Assembly (NCBI GenBank): GCA_021555105.2
Contig: CP134604.1
Span: forward strand, 1,364,001-1,428,000
Source of the DNA: Thalassospiraceae bacterium LMO-JJ14
GTDB taxonomy: Bacteria; Pseudomonadota; Alphaproteobacteria; Rhodospirillales; Casp-alpha2
Direction: 5' to 3'
DNA length: 64,000 bases
The first letter of the stretch is position 1. Every line of letters starts with the position of its first letter. Below are positions 51,370-59,539 of the stretch, in pieces. The translations under genes were made by a program, and so were the position numbers. The notes under the pieces were generated by a model. That model saw only the letters and a list, made by a program, of their open reading frames with translations, had not been told where the DNA came from and did no database searches.

Positions 51370-51519
51370 ATGTCGATGCCCGGAGACCTGCATGACGACC
51401 TTGAAGAGGACGAAACGATCGACAGCAATCACTATGGGGTGTTGACCGGTATTGCCGGAATTCTCATAGGCGCCGGTCTGATCGTGTTCATGTTCATGCT
51501 GGCGGACGGTTTTTCGTAA
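51370..51519 (+). CDS. Small single-span membrane protein
   Basis: A 49-codon gene between dctQM and the dehydratase. Acidic N-terminus (PGDLHDDLEEDETIDSN), then one hydrophobic helix (about 23-44: VLTGIAGILIGAGLIVFMFML). AGGAG ends nine bases before its ATG; the stop is followed by the dehydratase ATG nine bases on. Position and translation signals support a real gene; it would be expected to interact with the TRAP permease. I know no family for it. Confidence 0.72.
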   Translation: MSMPGDLHDDLEEDETIDSNHYGVLTGIAGILIGAGLIVFMFMLADGFS

Positions 51520-51528
51520 GAAACGACG

Positions 51529-53268
51529 ATGAGTAAAAATAAGAAAAAATACGAAGACCTGCGTTCGGCACGCTGGTATGCACCGGATGACCTGCGCTCA
51601 TTCGGCCACCGTTCACGCACACTGCAGATGGGTTACGATCCCAGCGACTGGGTCGGCAAGCCGACCATCGCCATTATCAATACCTGGTCGGATATCAATC
51701 CGTGCCACGCGCATTTCAAGCAGCGCGTCGACGATGTGAAGCGCGGCATCCTGCAGGCCGGGGGCTTCCCGATCGAATTGCCGGCGCTGTCGCTGTCTGA
51801 AAATTACGTCAAGCCGACGACCATGCTGTACAGGAACCTGCTGGCGATGGAAGTCGAGGAGCTTCTGCGCTGCCATCCGGTGGACGGTGCCGTGCTGATG
51901 GGCGGCTGCGACAAAACGACGCCGGGCCTTGTTATGGGTGCGCTCAGTGCCGGTCTGCCGATGCTGTTTTTACCTGCGGGGCCGATGCTGCGCGGCAACT
52001 ACAAGGGCCAGCCGCTCGGCAGTGGTTCGGACGGATGGAAATACTGGGACGAACGCCGCGCCGGCAATCTTTCGGCGGAAGAGTGGGGCGAAGTCGAGGC
52101 GGGTATCGCGCGTTCCTACGGTCATTGCATGACGATGGGGACGGCGTCGACGATGACCGCCATCGCCGAAGCGATGGGACTGACCCTGCCCGGCGCCAGT
52201 TCGATCCCCGCCGCTGATGCCAACCACATTCGCATGTCTGCCGCCTGTGGCCGCCGCGCCGTCGAAATGGTCTGGGAGGACCTGACGCCCGACAAGATCA
52301 TCGACCGCGCCGCCATGGACAATGCCGTCACCGTCGCCATGTCGATGGGTTGTTCGACCAATGCCGTCGTGCACCTGATCGCCATGGCCAGGCGCGCCGG
52401 TGTCGATTTGACCCTCGATGACCTTGATGCGACGTCGCGTCATGTGCCGGTGATTGCGAACGTGCGGCCAAGCGGGTCCACTTATCTGATGGAAGATTTC
52501 TATTATGCGGGCGGGCTGCGCGGGCTGATGACGCGTTTGACCGACAAACTCAACCTTGATGCCATGACCGTTGTGGGGCGGACGCTGGGCGAAACGCTGG
52601 AAGGTGCCGAAGTCTATAACGATGACGTCATCCGGCCGATCGACAATCCGATCTATGCGCATGGATCGCTGGCGTTGCTCAGGGGCAACCTGGCGCCGAA
52701 CGGCTGCGTCATCAAGCCGAGCGCGTGCGATCCCCGTTTCGATCATCACCAGGGCCCGGCGCTGGTATTCGACAGCTATCCGGAAATGAAGGCCGCTGTC
52801 GATGACGAGAATCTCGACGTCACTGCCGATCATGTGCTGGTGCTCAGGGGCGCCGGACCGCAAGGCGGGCCGGGGATGCCGGAATGGGGCATGCTGCCGA
52901 TCCCCAAGAAGCTCTTGAAGGAAGGGGTGCGCGACATGCTCAGGATGTCGGATGCCCGCATGAGCGGCACCAGCTACGGTGCCTGTATCCTGCATGTCTC
53001 GCCGGAAAGTCACATTGGCGGGCCGCTGGCGCTTTTGAAAACCGGCGATATCGTCAAGATCGATATCCCGAACCGGACCATCGACATGCTGGTCAGCGAT
53101 GCGGAGCTGGAAACGCGCCGTGCCGCGTGGACGCAGCCGAAACCGAAGTTCGAACGCGGCTACGGCTGGATGTTCGCGCAGCATATCAAGCAGGCTGACG
53201 AGGGCTGCGATTTCGACTACCTGGAAACATCCTTCGGCGGCCCGACGCCAGAGCCGGACATATTTTAA
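51529..53268 (+). CDS. IlvD/Edd-family dehydratase
   Basis: A 579-residue iron-sulfur dehydratase of the dihydroxy-acid/sugar-acid group. Cluster ligands are visible: Cys59 in SDINPCHAHF, Cys127 in GGCDKTTPG, and Cys200 in SYGHCMTMGTAST. The NPCHAHF and the GTAST segments fit the branch of sugar-acid dehydratases (arabonate, xylonate, and similar) better than valine-pathway IlvD, and the cluster supports that. It removes water to give a 2-keto-3-deoxy acid. Nine bases after the small membrane protein gene. Confidence 0.94.
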   Translation: MSKNKKKYEDLRSARWYAPDDLRSFGHRSRTLQMGYDPSDWVGKPTIAIINTWSDINPCHAHFKQRVDDVKRGILQAGGFPIELPALSLSENYVKPTTMLYRNLLAMEVEELLRCHPVDGAVLMGGCDKTTPGLVMGALSAGLPMLFLPAGPMLRGNYKGQPLGSGSDGWKYWDERRAGNLSAEEWGEVEAGIARSYGHCMTMGTASTMTAIAEAMGLTLPGASSIPAADANHIRMSAACGRRAVEMVWEDLTPDKIIDRAAMDNAVTVAMSMGCSTNAVVHLIAMARRAGVDLTLDDLDATSRHVPVIANVRPSGSTYLMEDFYYAGGLRGLMTRLTDKLNLDAMTVVGRTLGETLEGAEVYNDDVIRPIDNPIYAHGSLALLRGNLAPNGCVIKPSACDPRFDHHQGPALVFDSYPEMKAAVDDENLDVTADHVLVLRGAGPQGGPGMPEWGMLPIPKKLLKEGVRDMLRMSDARMSGTSYGACILHVSPESHIGGPLALLKTGDIVKIDIPNRTIDMLVSDAELETRRAAWTQPKPKFERGYGWMFAQHIKQADEGCDFDYLETSFGGPTPEPDIF

Positions 53269-53287
53269 TCAGAAATTGGAGATTCAC

Positions 53288-54013
53288 ATGAGCACGACCG
53301 AGCTCACCGCGGAAACGCGCGACAAATTCCAAAAAGTATCGACGGCGACGATCAGCACGGCCCTGTTCAAGGTCGGCCTCAAGAACCAGTTTCTGCAGGA
53401 TGTCCATCCGGTCAGCCCGAAAGGGGCGAATATGGTCGGCCAAGCCTATACGTTGCGCTACATTCCCGCGCGCGAGGATCTGAATCCGATCAGCGTGTTC
53501 CAGAACCCGTCACATCCGCAGCGGGTTGCCGTCGAGCAATGCCCGCCCGGCCACGTCATGGTTATCGACAGCCGCAAGGATCCGCGCGCCGCGTCGGCGG
53601 GATCGATCCTGGTGACGCGCATGATGAAGCGCGGCGTTGCCGGCGTCATCACCGACGGCGGTTTCCGGGATTCGCCGGAAATAAGCAAGCTGGACATCCC
53701 CTGTTACCACAACCGGCCTTCCGCGCCGACCAACCTGACGATCCATCAGGCAATCGAGCTTAACGGCCCGATCGGATGCGGTGACGTCGCCGTGTTTCCG
53801 GGCGATGTCATCGTCGGCGATGACGAAGGGGTGGTGGTAATCCCGCTCTACATTGCCGACGAGATCGCCTACGAGGCGACCGAGATGACGGCGTTTGAGG
53901 ATTTCGTGACTGAGCGGGTCAACGAAGGGCATGGCGTTATCGGCCTGTATCCGGCGACCAAGGACGAGACCAGGGAAGATTTTGCCCAATGGCGCAAAAA
54001 GAACGGCCGTTAA
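53288..54013 (+). CDS. RraA-family aldolase/decarboxylase-like protein 1
   Basis: A 241-residue RraA-fold protein. Seen: the catalytic loop GVAGVITDGGFRDSPE with G-x-TDG-x2-RD, and GDVIVGDDEGVVVIP near the C-terminal part. Members include HMG/CHA class II pyruvate aldolases and oxaloacetate decarboxylases (true RraA inhibits RNase E but is shorter and lacks a catabolic context). With TRAP and dehydratase genes, an aldolase role is likelier. Start ATG at 53288 has a GGAG seven bases upstream. Twenty bases after the dehydratase gene. Confidence 0.92.
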   Translation: MSTTELTAETRDKFQKVSTATISTALFKVGLKNQFLQDVHPVSPKGANMVGQAYTLRYIPAREDLNPISVFQNPSHPQRVAVEQCPPGHVMVIDSRKDPRAASAGSILVTRMMKRGVAGVITDGGFRDSPEISKLDIPCYHNRPSAPTNLTIHQAIELNGPIGCGDVAVFPGDVIVGDDEGVVVIPLYIADEIAYEATEMTAFEDFVTERVNEGHGVIGLYPATKDETREDFAQWRKKNGR

Positions 54014-54038
54014 GACCAGACAAGCAGGGGAGAGAATC

Positions 54039-54740
54039 ATGAGCGACATTACCGAAGACGATCTGAAAATTCTGACGCAATGGGATACCCCGACGATTTG
54101 CAATGCGCTTGAGGAAATCATGCCCGAGCGACGCGGCCACGGGTACACAACAGAGCAGCTCGTGCCGCTCGATGCCGACCTGCCGCCGATGTGCGGCTAT
54201 GCCCGGACTGCGATGATCCGTGCAGCCGGGCCGTCATCGGATACCATCGAGCAAGCGGCTGCAAAGCGGCTGCCGTATTACGAATACGTTTCCAATGCGC
54301 CGGGACCGACAATCGTCATCATTCAGGACATCGACCCCCATCCCGGCCACGGTGCCTTTTGGGGTGAAGTGCATACACACGTGCACAAGGGACTGGGCGC
54401 TGTCGGCGCAGTCACCAACGGCTCGATCCGCGATATTCCCGACAGCGTGCGCGGCTTCAACCTGTTGGGCGGCAAAATCGGGCCGAGCCATGCTTACGTG
54501 CATGTCGTCGATTTCGATTGTCAGGTTACGGTTTATGGTCTGACGGTCGCGACCAACGACATTGTTCACGCCGACCGGCATGGCGCAGTGATGATCCCGC
54601 GGCAAGCCGTGAATAAGATCCCCGACGTCGTCGCCCTGCAACAGCGCAAGGAAGCAAAAATTCTCGATGCGGCGAAAAGCCCGGATTTCAATTTCGAGAA
54701 ACTCAAGGCCGCGATCGGGGCTTCCAAGGAAGTGCACTAA
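54039..54740 (+). CDS. RraA-family aldolase/decarboxylase-like protein 2
   Basis: A 233-residue RraA-fold protein, only distantly similar to its neighbour. Loop GAVTNGSIRDIPD carries Asn where protein 1 has Asp (VTNG vs ITDG), which alters a residue next to the metal-binding site. The motif NDIVHADRHGAVMIP is intact. It has a 10-residue insertion with GHGAFWGEVHTHV. So the two genes are likely to differ in substrate or one may be non-catalytic. Start ATG with AGGGGAGAG upstream; last gene of the right arm. Confidence 0.9.
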   Translation: MSDITEDDLKILTQWDTPTICNALEEIMPERRGHGYTTEQLVPLDADLPPMCGYARTAMIRAAGPSSDTIEQAAAKRLPYYEYVSNAPGPTIVIIQDIDPHPGHGAFWGEVHTHVHKGLGAVGAVTNGSIRDIPDSVRGFNLLGGKIGPSHAYVHVVDFDCQVTVYGLTVATNDIVHADRHGAVMIPRQAVNKIPDVVALQQRKEAKILDAAKSPDFNFEKLKAAIGASKEVH

Positions 54741-54762
54741 CCCCGTTTGGCGGATTGTCGCC

Positions 54763-56100
54763 TCAGGCCTGCGCTGCCGGCAGCCTGAGGATGAATGTGG
54801 ATCCGCTGCCGGGCGCCGATTGAACGCCAATGCTGCCGCCGAAGCTTTCGACGATATTGCGGCATTCCGCAAGACCAAGGCCATAGCCGGGAATGCTACC
54901 CATGTCGCGGGCACGTTCGAACTGCCCGAAAATTCTGTTCTGATCGTCGGTGGAAATGCCAACGCCGTTGTCTTTGACCGACAATGACACCCAGCCGGTA
55001 TCTTCGGCCGATGTTATGTGGATTTCGAGCGGCCGCTCAGTAGCGCAATACTTGATCGCATTATCCACAAGGTTCTGGAAAACCCGCGTTATCTGAAACG
55101 GTATCGCCATGACGCCATGTTCGACGGCGATGTTCACCTTGGCGCCTGCGGCATCGATCTTGTGTTGCAGCGACTTTAGGGCGTCTTCTATGCAGGCTTG
55201 CGTGTTGACGGCTTGCGCCGGACGTTCTTCATGCCCGTCACGAGACTGCTCGAGAAGATCATGGATAAAGCGGCTCATCCGCAAAGCCGCTTCGTGTGCC
55301 GATGCAACGAACTGGATTTTGCGGTTTTCTTCCGAAGCCGGCAGGTGGTTGATGGCTTCTAGATAGCCGACAATGGCATTGAGCGGCGTGTTCAGGTCAT
55401 GCGCCACGGCCCCGGAAAAACGTTCCAGTTTGTCGTTCGCGGCGCGGAGCTGGAACTCGGCGACGCTATAGGATGTCCAGACAAAGCCGTGGGTCCAGCC
55501 AATCGATACGGCGATGCCGAAAAAGACATAGGCGATCTCGAACGACGGGACCTGCATGTTCACCGGTACCGGAAGTTCGACAAAAAGCCGCAACACGGCG
55601 CGAACGATGCTGATGGCGGCAAACGCGCCGAAGACGAACCCGAGAATTCGGCAACCGGGTTTCAGAGCGGTTTCGGGTTCGCGGAATAGGGTGCGCGCAG
55701 TGATGGTGCAGACGATTGCGTAAGCCGTGGAATGCAGCACGGCAATGCCGGAAAAATTCCCGCTGACAAAAAGAAAATAGACATCGCCGGCAGCGCAGCA
55801 GAAAACCGTCACGCCCTCTATCACGTAAAGCGGCGTTAAGCCCTGAAGGCGCCGCATGGCGCGGGCAGCCGCCAGAAAGGCGATGATGAAGCACTGAATG
55901 CCGATGAATGCGAAGTAATGGTTGGCGGATGAAGTCCCGACACCCGTCAATACGGCGCCCAGACTGCTGATCGCCATGGCCGACGCCATCTCAAGCAGAC
56001 CGGGTGCGCTCACCCGCAACCGCCAGAAAGTCATCAGCACCGCAGCCATGACGACTTGAACGACGCAAAGCGACAAAAGGACGGGGGCTATGTAAAACAT
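54763..56100 (-). CDS. Integral-membrane sensor histidine kinase
   Basis: A 445-residue kinase. N-terminal sensor with about seven hydrophobic segments (1-205), then HisKA with phosphoacceptor His234 in GAVAHDLNTPLNAIVGY, and HATPase_c with VFQNLVDNAIKY (N box), VSLSVKDNGVGIS (G1) and PGYGLGLAECRNIVESFGG (G2). The membrane part has no known ligand domain. No response regulator next to it. Converges on the RraA gene and is divergent from the PhyH gene at 56235, 134 bases apart. Confidence 0.9.
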   Translation of the reverse strand: MFYIAPVLLSLCVVQVVMAAVLMTFWRLRVSAPGLLEMASAMAISSLGAVLTGVGTSSANHYFAFIGIQCFIIAFLAAARAMRRLQGLTPLYVIEGVTVFCCAAGDVYFLFVSGNFSGIAVLHSTAYAIVCTITARTLFREPETALKPGCRILGFVFGAFAAISIVRAVLRLFVELPVPVNMQVPSFEIAYVFFGIAVSIGWTHGFVWTSYSVAEFQLRAANDKLERFSGAVAHDLNTPLNAIVGYLEAINHLPASEENRKIQFVASAHEAALRMSRFIHDLLEQSRDGHEERPAQAVNTQACIEDALKSLQHKIDAAGAKVNIAVEHGVMAIPFQITRVFQNLVDNAIKYCATERPLEIHITSAEDTGWVSLSVKDNGVGISTDDQNRIFGQFERARDMGSIPGYGLGLAECRNIVESFGGSIGVQSAPGSGSTFILRLPAAQA

Positions 56101-56234
56101 GGCCGGATACTATCCGAGACACCGGGGGCATGAAACCGGATAGTGAGGCCTCAGACACATACCTGGTATTGACGTTTTTTGTCTGTATTCGTGCGCCGGC
56201 TCTGGCACTATCGAAGCCGGATAAGGAGGCCGCC

Positions 56235-57071
56235 ATGGGCAAGGTGCTGAGCGACAAACAGATCAAACAATTCCAAACCGACGGTTTTCTGTCGCCGGTC
56301 CGGTTTCTCGACGAGGCAGAGGCCCTTGGGTATCTGGCGCGTCTTCAGACATTCGAACAGACGCATCCGGAACATGCCGGGAAACTCGATTTCAAGGCGA
56401 ATCTGCTGCTTGACTGGATCGACGGTCTTGCGCGCCGAAACCATGTTCTCGACATCATCGAAGACCTGCTCGGCCCGGACATCTTGAACTGGAACGCGAC
56501 ATTTCGTTTCAAGAACCCGGACGGCAAGGCACATGCGGCCTGGCATCAGGACAGCATGTACATCAGGCTGAAACCGTTCCTGATTATCGCCTGGCTGGCG
56601 GTGTCGGCGGCGAGTGCGAAGCACGGCTGCCTCAAGGTCATCCCCGGATCGCACAAGTGGCCGTTGCTGAAGCATGCCGAAGGCGATAACGGCGACAGCA
56701 TTCTTTCCCGCGCGCAGTACATCACCGACGATTTCGATGCTTCGGGCGCGGTCGAGGCGGAACTCAAGCCGGGGGAGGCTTGTCTGTTCGATCACCGCAT
56801 CATTCATGCCTCCGGTCCCAATACGTCGGGTGAACGGCGGGTCGGCTTGCTGCTCGACTACCTGCCGACGCGGGCCGAAAAGGAAGGGCCCCGCGACAGT
56901 GCCATGCTGGTCCGGGGACATGATGGATTCGGCCATTTCGAACTGGAAACGCAGCCGGTGGGTGAAGCAACACCGGAAAACATCGAACAGCAGCGCCAGG
57001 CGCTGGAAATGATTACCGCGACCATGTACGAGGGCTCGGCCTTCACCCCGAAGGGGCTGGTTGAACCGTAA
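56235..57071 (+). CDS. Phytanoyl-CoA dioxygenase-family (PhyH) protein
   Basis: A 278-residue Fe(II)/2-oxoglutarate-dependent oxygenase. Iron triad: His104 and Asp106 in AAWHQDSMY, and His191 in FDHRIIHASGPNTSGERR, with the 2-oxoglutarate Arg201/202. It has strong AAGGAGG upstream of the ATG. It is unlike the PhyH protein at 46362 outside the triad. Monocistronic by position: divergent from the kinase, and followed by the riboswitch. The substrate is unknown. Confidence 0.92.
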   Translation: MGKVLSDKQIKQFQTDGFLSPVRFLDEAEALGYLARLQTFEQTHPEHAGKLDFKANLLLDWIDGLARRNHVLDIIEDLLGPDILNWNATFRFKNPDGKAHAAWHQDSMYIRLKPFLIIAWLAVSAASAKHGCLKVIPGSHKWPLLKHAEGDNGDSILSRAQYITDDFDASGAVEAELKPGEACLFDHRIIHASGPNTSGERRVGLLLDYLPTRAEKEGPRDSAMLVRGHDGFGHFELETQPVGEATPENIEQQRQALEMITATMYEGSAFTPKGLVEP

Positions 57072-57130
57072 GACCTAAAATAGCCGCCCAGTGTGTTGTC
57101 ATTTTTTGCAGGTTTATTTACCTTAAAATT

Positions 57131-57316
57131 TCGTGGTTCTGCCCAATCGACCGAGCGGGCGGATTAAAAGGGAATACGGTGAGGCGTACCCATCAGGGAC
57201 CGAATCCGTGACTGCCCTCGCAACTGTAAGCGCGAGCCACTTCCATCATGCCACTGGGCGAAAGCCTGGGAAGGCGGAAGATCGGTTATGAAGCGTGAGT
57301 CAGGAGACCTGCCCGA
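57131..57316 (+). promoter_or_regulatory. Cobalamin riboswitch
   Basis: Aptamer of the adenosylcobalamin class. Seen in order: GGTGAGGCGT then CCCATCAGGGACCGAATCCGTGACTGCCC, GCAACTGTAAGC, the B12-box core GCCACTGG at 57250-57257, and GGGCGAAAGCCTGGGAAGGCGG, ending AGGAGACCTGCC. Downstream an expression platform is visible: a nine-pair stem (57332-57340 with 57346-57354) and a short TGCAC/GTGCA stem (57360-57364 with 57370-57374) just before the ribosome-binding site of the CbiM-type gene. Binding of adenosylcobalamin should lower expression. Confidence 0.95.
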
Positions 57317-57390
57317 ATGTCGATCCAACCTGATGCCAACGGATTGTTGGCGTCTCTGATGCACGATGGGTGCAAAGAAAGGTATATACT

Positions 57391-58077
57391 ATGCATATGG
57401 AACCTGGCGTCGTTGACGGCGCTAAACTGATTCTCAGCTATGCCACGGCTGCGGGCTCATTGGGCTTGGTCGCCAAATTGGGTTATGAAACCATCAAAAA
57501 CGATGGCGGTGTGACATCATTGGTTGCACGGTCCACCGCTGCAACGGCTTTGGTCTTCAGCTTCTTTGAAATCCTGCCGCATTACCCGGTCGGTGTTTCC
57601 GAAGTTCACCTGATTCTCGGCTCTACGCTGTTTCTGATTCTCGGTGCCGGTCCGGCTGCTTTTGGACTGGCCGCCGGATTGTTGATACAGGGAGTGTTTT
57701 TCGCCCCCTTCGATCTTCCGCAATACGGGATGAATATCACCACATTGCTGGTGCCGCTCTATGCCATGAGCTTCCTGGCTGGGAAAATTATTCCCAAGAA
57801 AACGGCCTACAAGGATATCAAGTACAGTCAAGCCTTGGCACTATCCACGGCATATCAGGCAGGGATCGTCAGCTGGGTCGCATTTTGGGCGCTTTACGGT
57901 CACGGCTTCGGCGCGGAAAATCTTACCAATGTTCTGTCATTCGGCTCCGCATACATGCTGGTGATCATTGTTGAGCCTCTTGTCGATCTGGGCGTGCTCG
58001 CAATTGCAAAGACCATGTACGGCTTTAAAGACAGCGCGTTTACGCATCGCCGTTTGTATGAGGCGGAAGCCGCTTGA
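57391..58077 (+). CDS. CbiM-type cobalt transporter subunit
   Basis: A 228-residue membrane protein of the CbiM/NikM energy-coupling family. It starts MHMEPG, the Met1-His2 metal-binding N-terminus of CbiM, and shows EVHLILGSTLFLILG (the second conserved His region) and about six hydrophobic segments: 15-35, 45-65, 75-110, 115-135, 160-185, 195-215. It imports cobalt for B12 synthesis, in line with its cobalamin riboswitch. No CbiN, CbiQ or ATPase gene is next to it. The start at 57391 has AAAGG upstream. Confidence 0.88.
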   Translation: MHMEPGVVDGAKLILSYATAAGSLGLVAKLGYETIKNDGGVTSLVARSTAATALVFSFFEILPHYPVGVSEVHLILGSTLFLILGAGPAAFGLAAGLLIQGVFFAPFDLPQYGMNITTLLVPLYAMSFLAGKIIPKKTAYKDIKYSQALALSTAYQAGIVSWVAFWALYGHGFGAENLTNVLSFGSAYMLVIIVEPLVDLGVLAIAKTMYGFKDSAFTHRRLYEAEAA

Positions 58078-58158
58078 TTTGAACGGAATCCGCAATTGAT
58101 AACAGGGCGGTAGAAATTTGCCGCCTTGTTCTTGCGCCTGACATGTAGGAGTAGGGAA

Positions 58159-58647
58159 ATGAGAAAAATTATTGTCGCCGTTATATGCGGTGTTTTCCTG
58201 CTGGCGCAGCAAGCATCCGCCGACGGCATGAACCGTGACGGCATTATGGTCGAACAGGCTTGGGCGCGGGCAACGGCGGGCCCCGCCAAAGCCGGCGCCG
58301 CCTATATGACGCTGATTAATATGGGCAAAGAGGCGGATCGTCTCGTCGATGTTCAATCAGAGCTTGCGGCGCGGACCGAAATCCATACCCACCTGATGGA
58401 ATCGGGCATCATGAGAATGCGCCGGGTGGACGGCGTCGAGATTGCCCCCGGCACCACGGAAATCCTGCAGCCGGGCGGCCTGCACATCATGTTCATGGGC
58501 TTGAAAGCACCGTTCAAGGAAGGTCAGGAACTGCCGCTGACACTTGTTTTCGAGAAGGCGGGCCGGATCGATATAACGTTCGAGGTGCAGGGGGTCGGCA
58601 CCAAGTCCATGCCACAGGGGCACAACATGCACAAGCACGGCAGTTGA
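58159..58647 (+). CDS. Periplasmic copper chaperone PCu(A)C
   Basis: A 162-residue exported protein. Signal peptide 1-21 (MRKIIVAVICGVFLLAQQASA). The copper site H-x10-M-x21-H-x-M is exact: His76, Met87, His109, Met111. Delivers Cu(I) to the CuA site of cytochrome oxidase in the periplasm. The extra C-terminal tail HNMHKHGS is His/Met-rich and may hold a second metal ion. Follows the CbiM-type gene by 81 bases; no SCO gene nearby. ATG with GTAGGG upstream. Confidence 0.94.
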   Translation: MRKIIVAVICGVFLLAQQASADGMNRDGIMVEQAWARATAGPAKAGAAYMTLINMGKEADRLVDVQSELAARTEIHTHLMESGIMRMRRVDGVEIAPGTTEILQPGGLHIMFMGLKAPFKEGQELPLTLVFEKAGRIDITFEVQGVGTKSMPQGHNMHKHGS

Positions 58648-58674
58648 CGGATTCGGGTGCCGGGCAGCGGCCGG

Positions 58675-59115
58675 TCAGTCTTGCCCGGTGGCCAATTCCA
58701 GGGCCTCGAATCGGCTGCGGTCGGGGCGCGGCCTGAAGGCATTCAACGCCGTCGCGCCGTCCTTGGTGACGCCGCAAATCAACCAGATGAAATCCACCTC
58801 GTAGGTCATCGCAAGGTCGGTTGCCGACGGTTCCGCCGGGTGGTCGGGGTGCGAATGATAATGGCCGATGATTTCGCTGCCGTCGGCCTGGGCTTCCAGC
58901 GCGCGCATCAGATCGAAACGGAGCTTGGGGTCGACCTCGAAGCCCGTTTTCGGATCTTGGGCCGTGACGTTTTCGCTTTCATGCACGCCGGTGATGCTCA
59001 CCGTGCCGTCGTTGTGGCGGATGCCGGAGAGCAGTCCACACGCTTCATGCGGATAGCCCCGTTCCGCGTGCACGCGGATGCGCGCGGCGAGGCCGTCGCT
59101 GAGGCGAACGGTCAT
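58675..59115 (-). CDS. JAMM/Mov34 metalloprotease-domain protein
   Basis: A 146-residue MPN+/JAMM protein. The zinc motif is complete: Glu24 (HEACGLLSG), then His87-x-His89-Pro (HSHPDHPAEP), Ser97 and Asp100. Bacterial JAMM proteins clip ubiquitin-like sulfur carriers or act in cofactor pathways, but no ThiS/MoaD or E1-like gene is here. The start at 59115 overlaps the upstream membrane protein's stop by four bases (ATGA), so these two should be produced together. Confidence 0.92.
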   Translation of the reverse strand: MTVRLSDGLAARIRVHAERGYPHEACGLLSGIRHNDGTVSITGVHESENVTAQDPKTGFEVDPKLRFDLMRALEAQADGSEIIGHYHSHPDHPAEPSATDLAMTYEVDFIWLICGVTKDGATALNAFRPRPDRSRFEALELATGQD

Positions 59116-59450
59116 CTGGGATCGACACGCCCGAGGATGCGTCCGTCCTGGGTGTCGATGGCGATCACGCCGTTGCAGACACTGGCCGGGCCAAGCAGAA
59201 GATAAGCGCGGCGCCCGTCCGGGCGAACGTCTTCGATGTAACACTCATCGGCCAAGCCCAGGTTCAATGCGCCGAAGGCATCGGGTGCCGCGGATATGGC
59301 GGCGGCGGGGGTATCCGGGCGTGACCCGAACAGTTTCCATCCGGGATCGACGGACTTCTTGTACAGGCCGAATCCGATCAGCCCGACCGCAAGCACGATC
59401 AGGGCCCCCATGCCGATAACAATCGCCTTTAATGCCTTCATCGTATCCAC
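59112..59450 (-). CDS. Small single-pass membrane protein of unknown family
   Basis: A 112-residue protein with one N-terminal transmembrane helix (about 9-30, AIVIGMGALIVLAVGLIGFGLY) and a small soluble domain (about 45-112) with strands (ECYIEDVRPDGRRAYLLLG, NGVIAIDTQDGRILG) and two Cys. A start nine bases later (MKALK) is possible. Coupled to the JAMM gene. I do not recognise it; likely faces the periplasm. Confidence 0.72.
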   Translation of the reverse strand: MDTMKALKAIVIGMGALIVLAVGLIGFGLYKKSVDPGWKLFGSRPDTPAAAISAAPDAFGALNLGLADECYIEDVRPDGRRAYLLLGPASVCNGVIAIDTQDGRILGRVDPR

Positions 59451-59539
59451 ATATCCTTATCCACTGGTCTTCATCGTCGCCGGGGCTATTCTTGTCAAGA
59501 GATTGGGCATCGGTGCCACGATAGGGCATAAAGGCGGTT

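Noticed and set aside
51970-53184. 404-codon open frame antisense to the IlvD/Edd gene
   Set aside because: The sense strand carries all three cluster cysteines and the operon context; the antisense protein is Arg/His/Gln-rich and without motifs.
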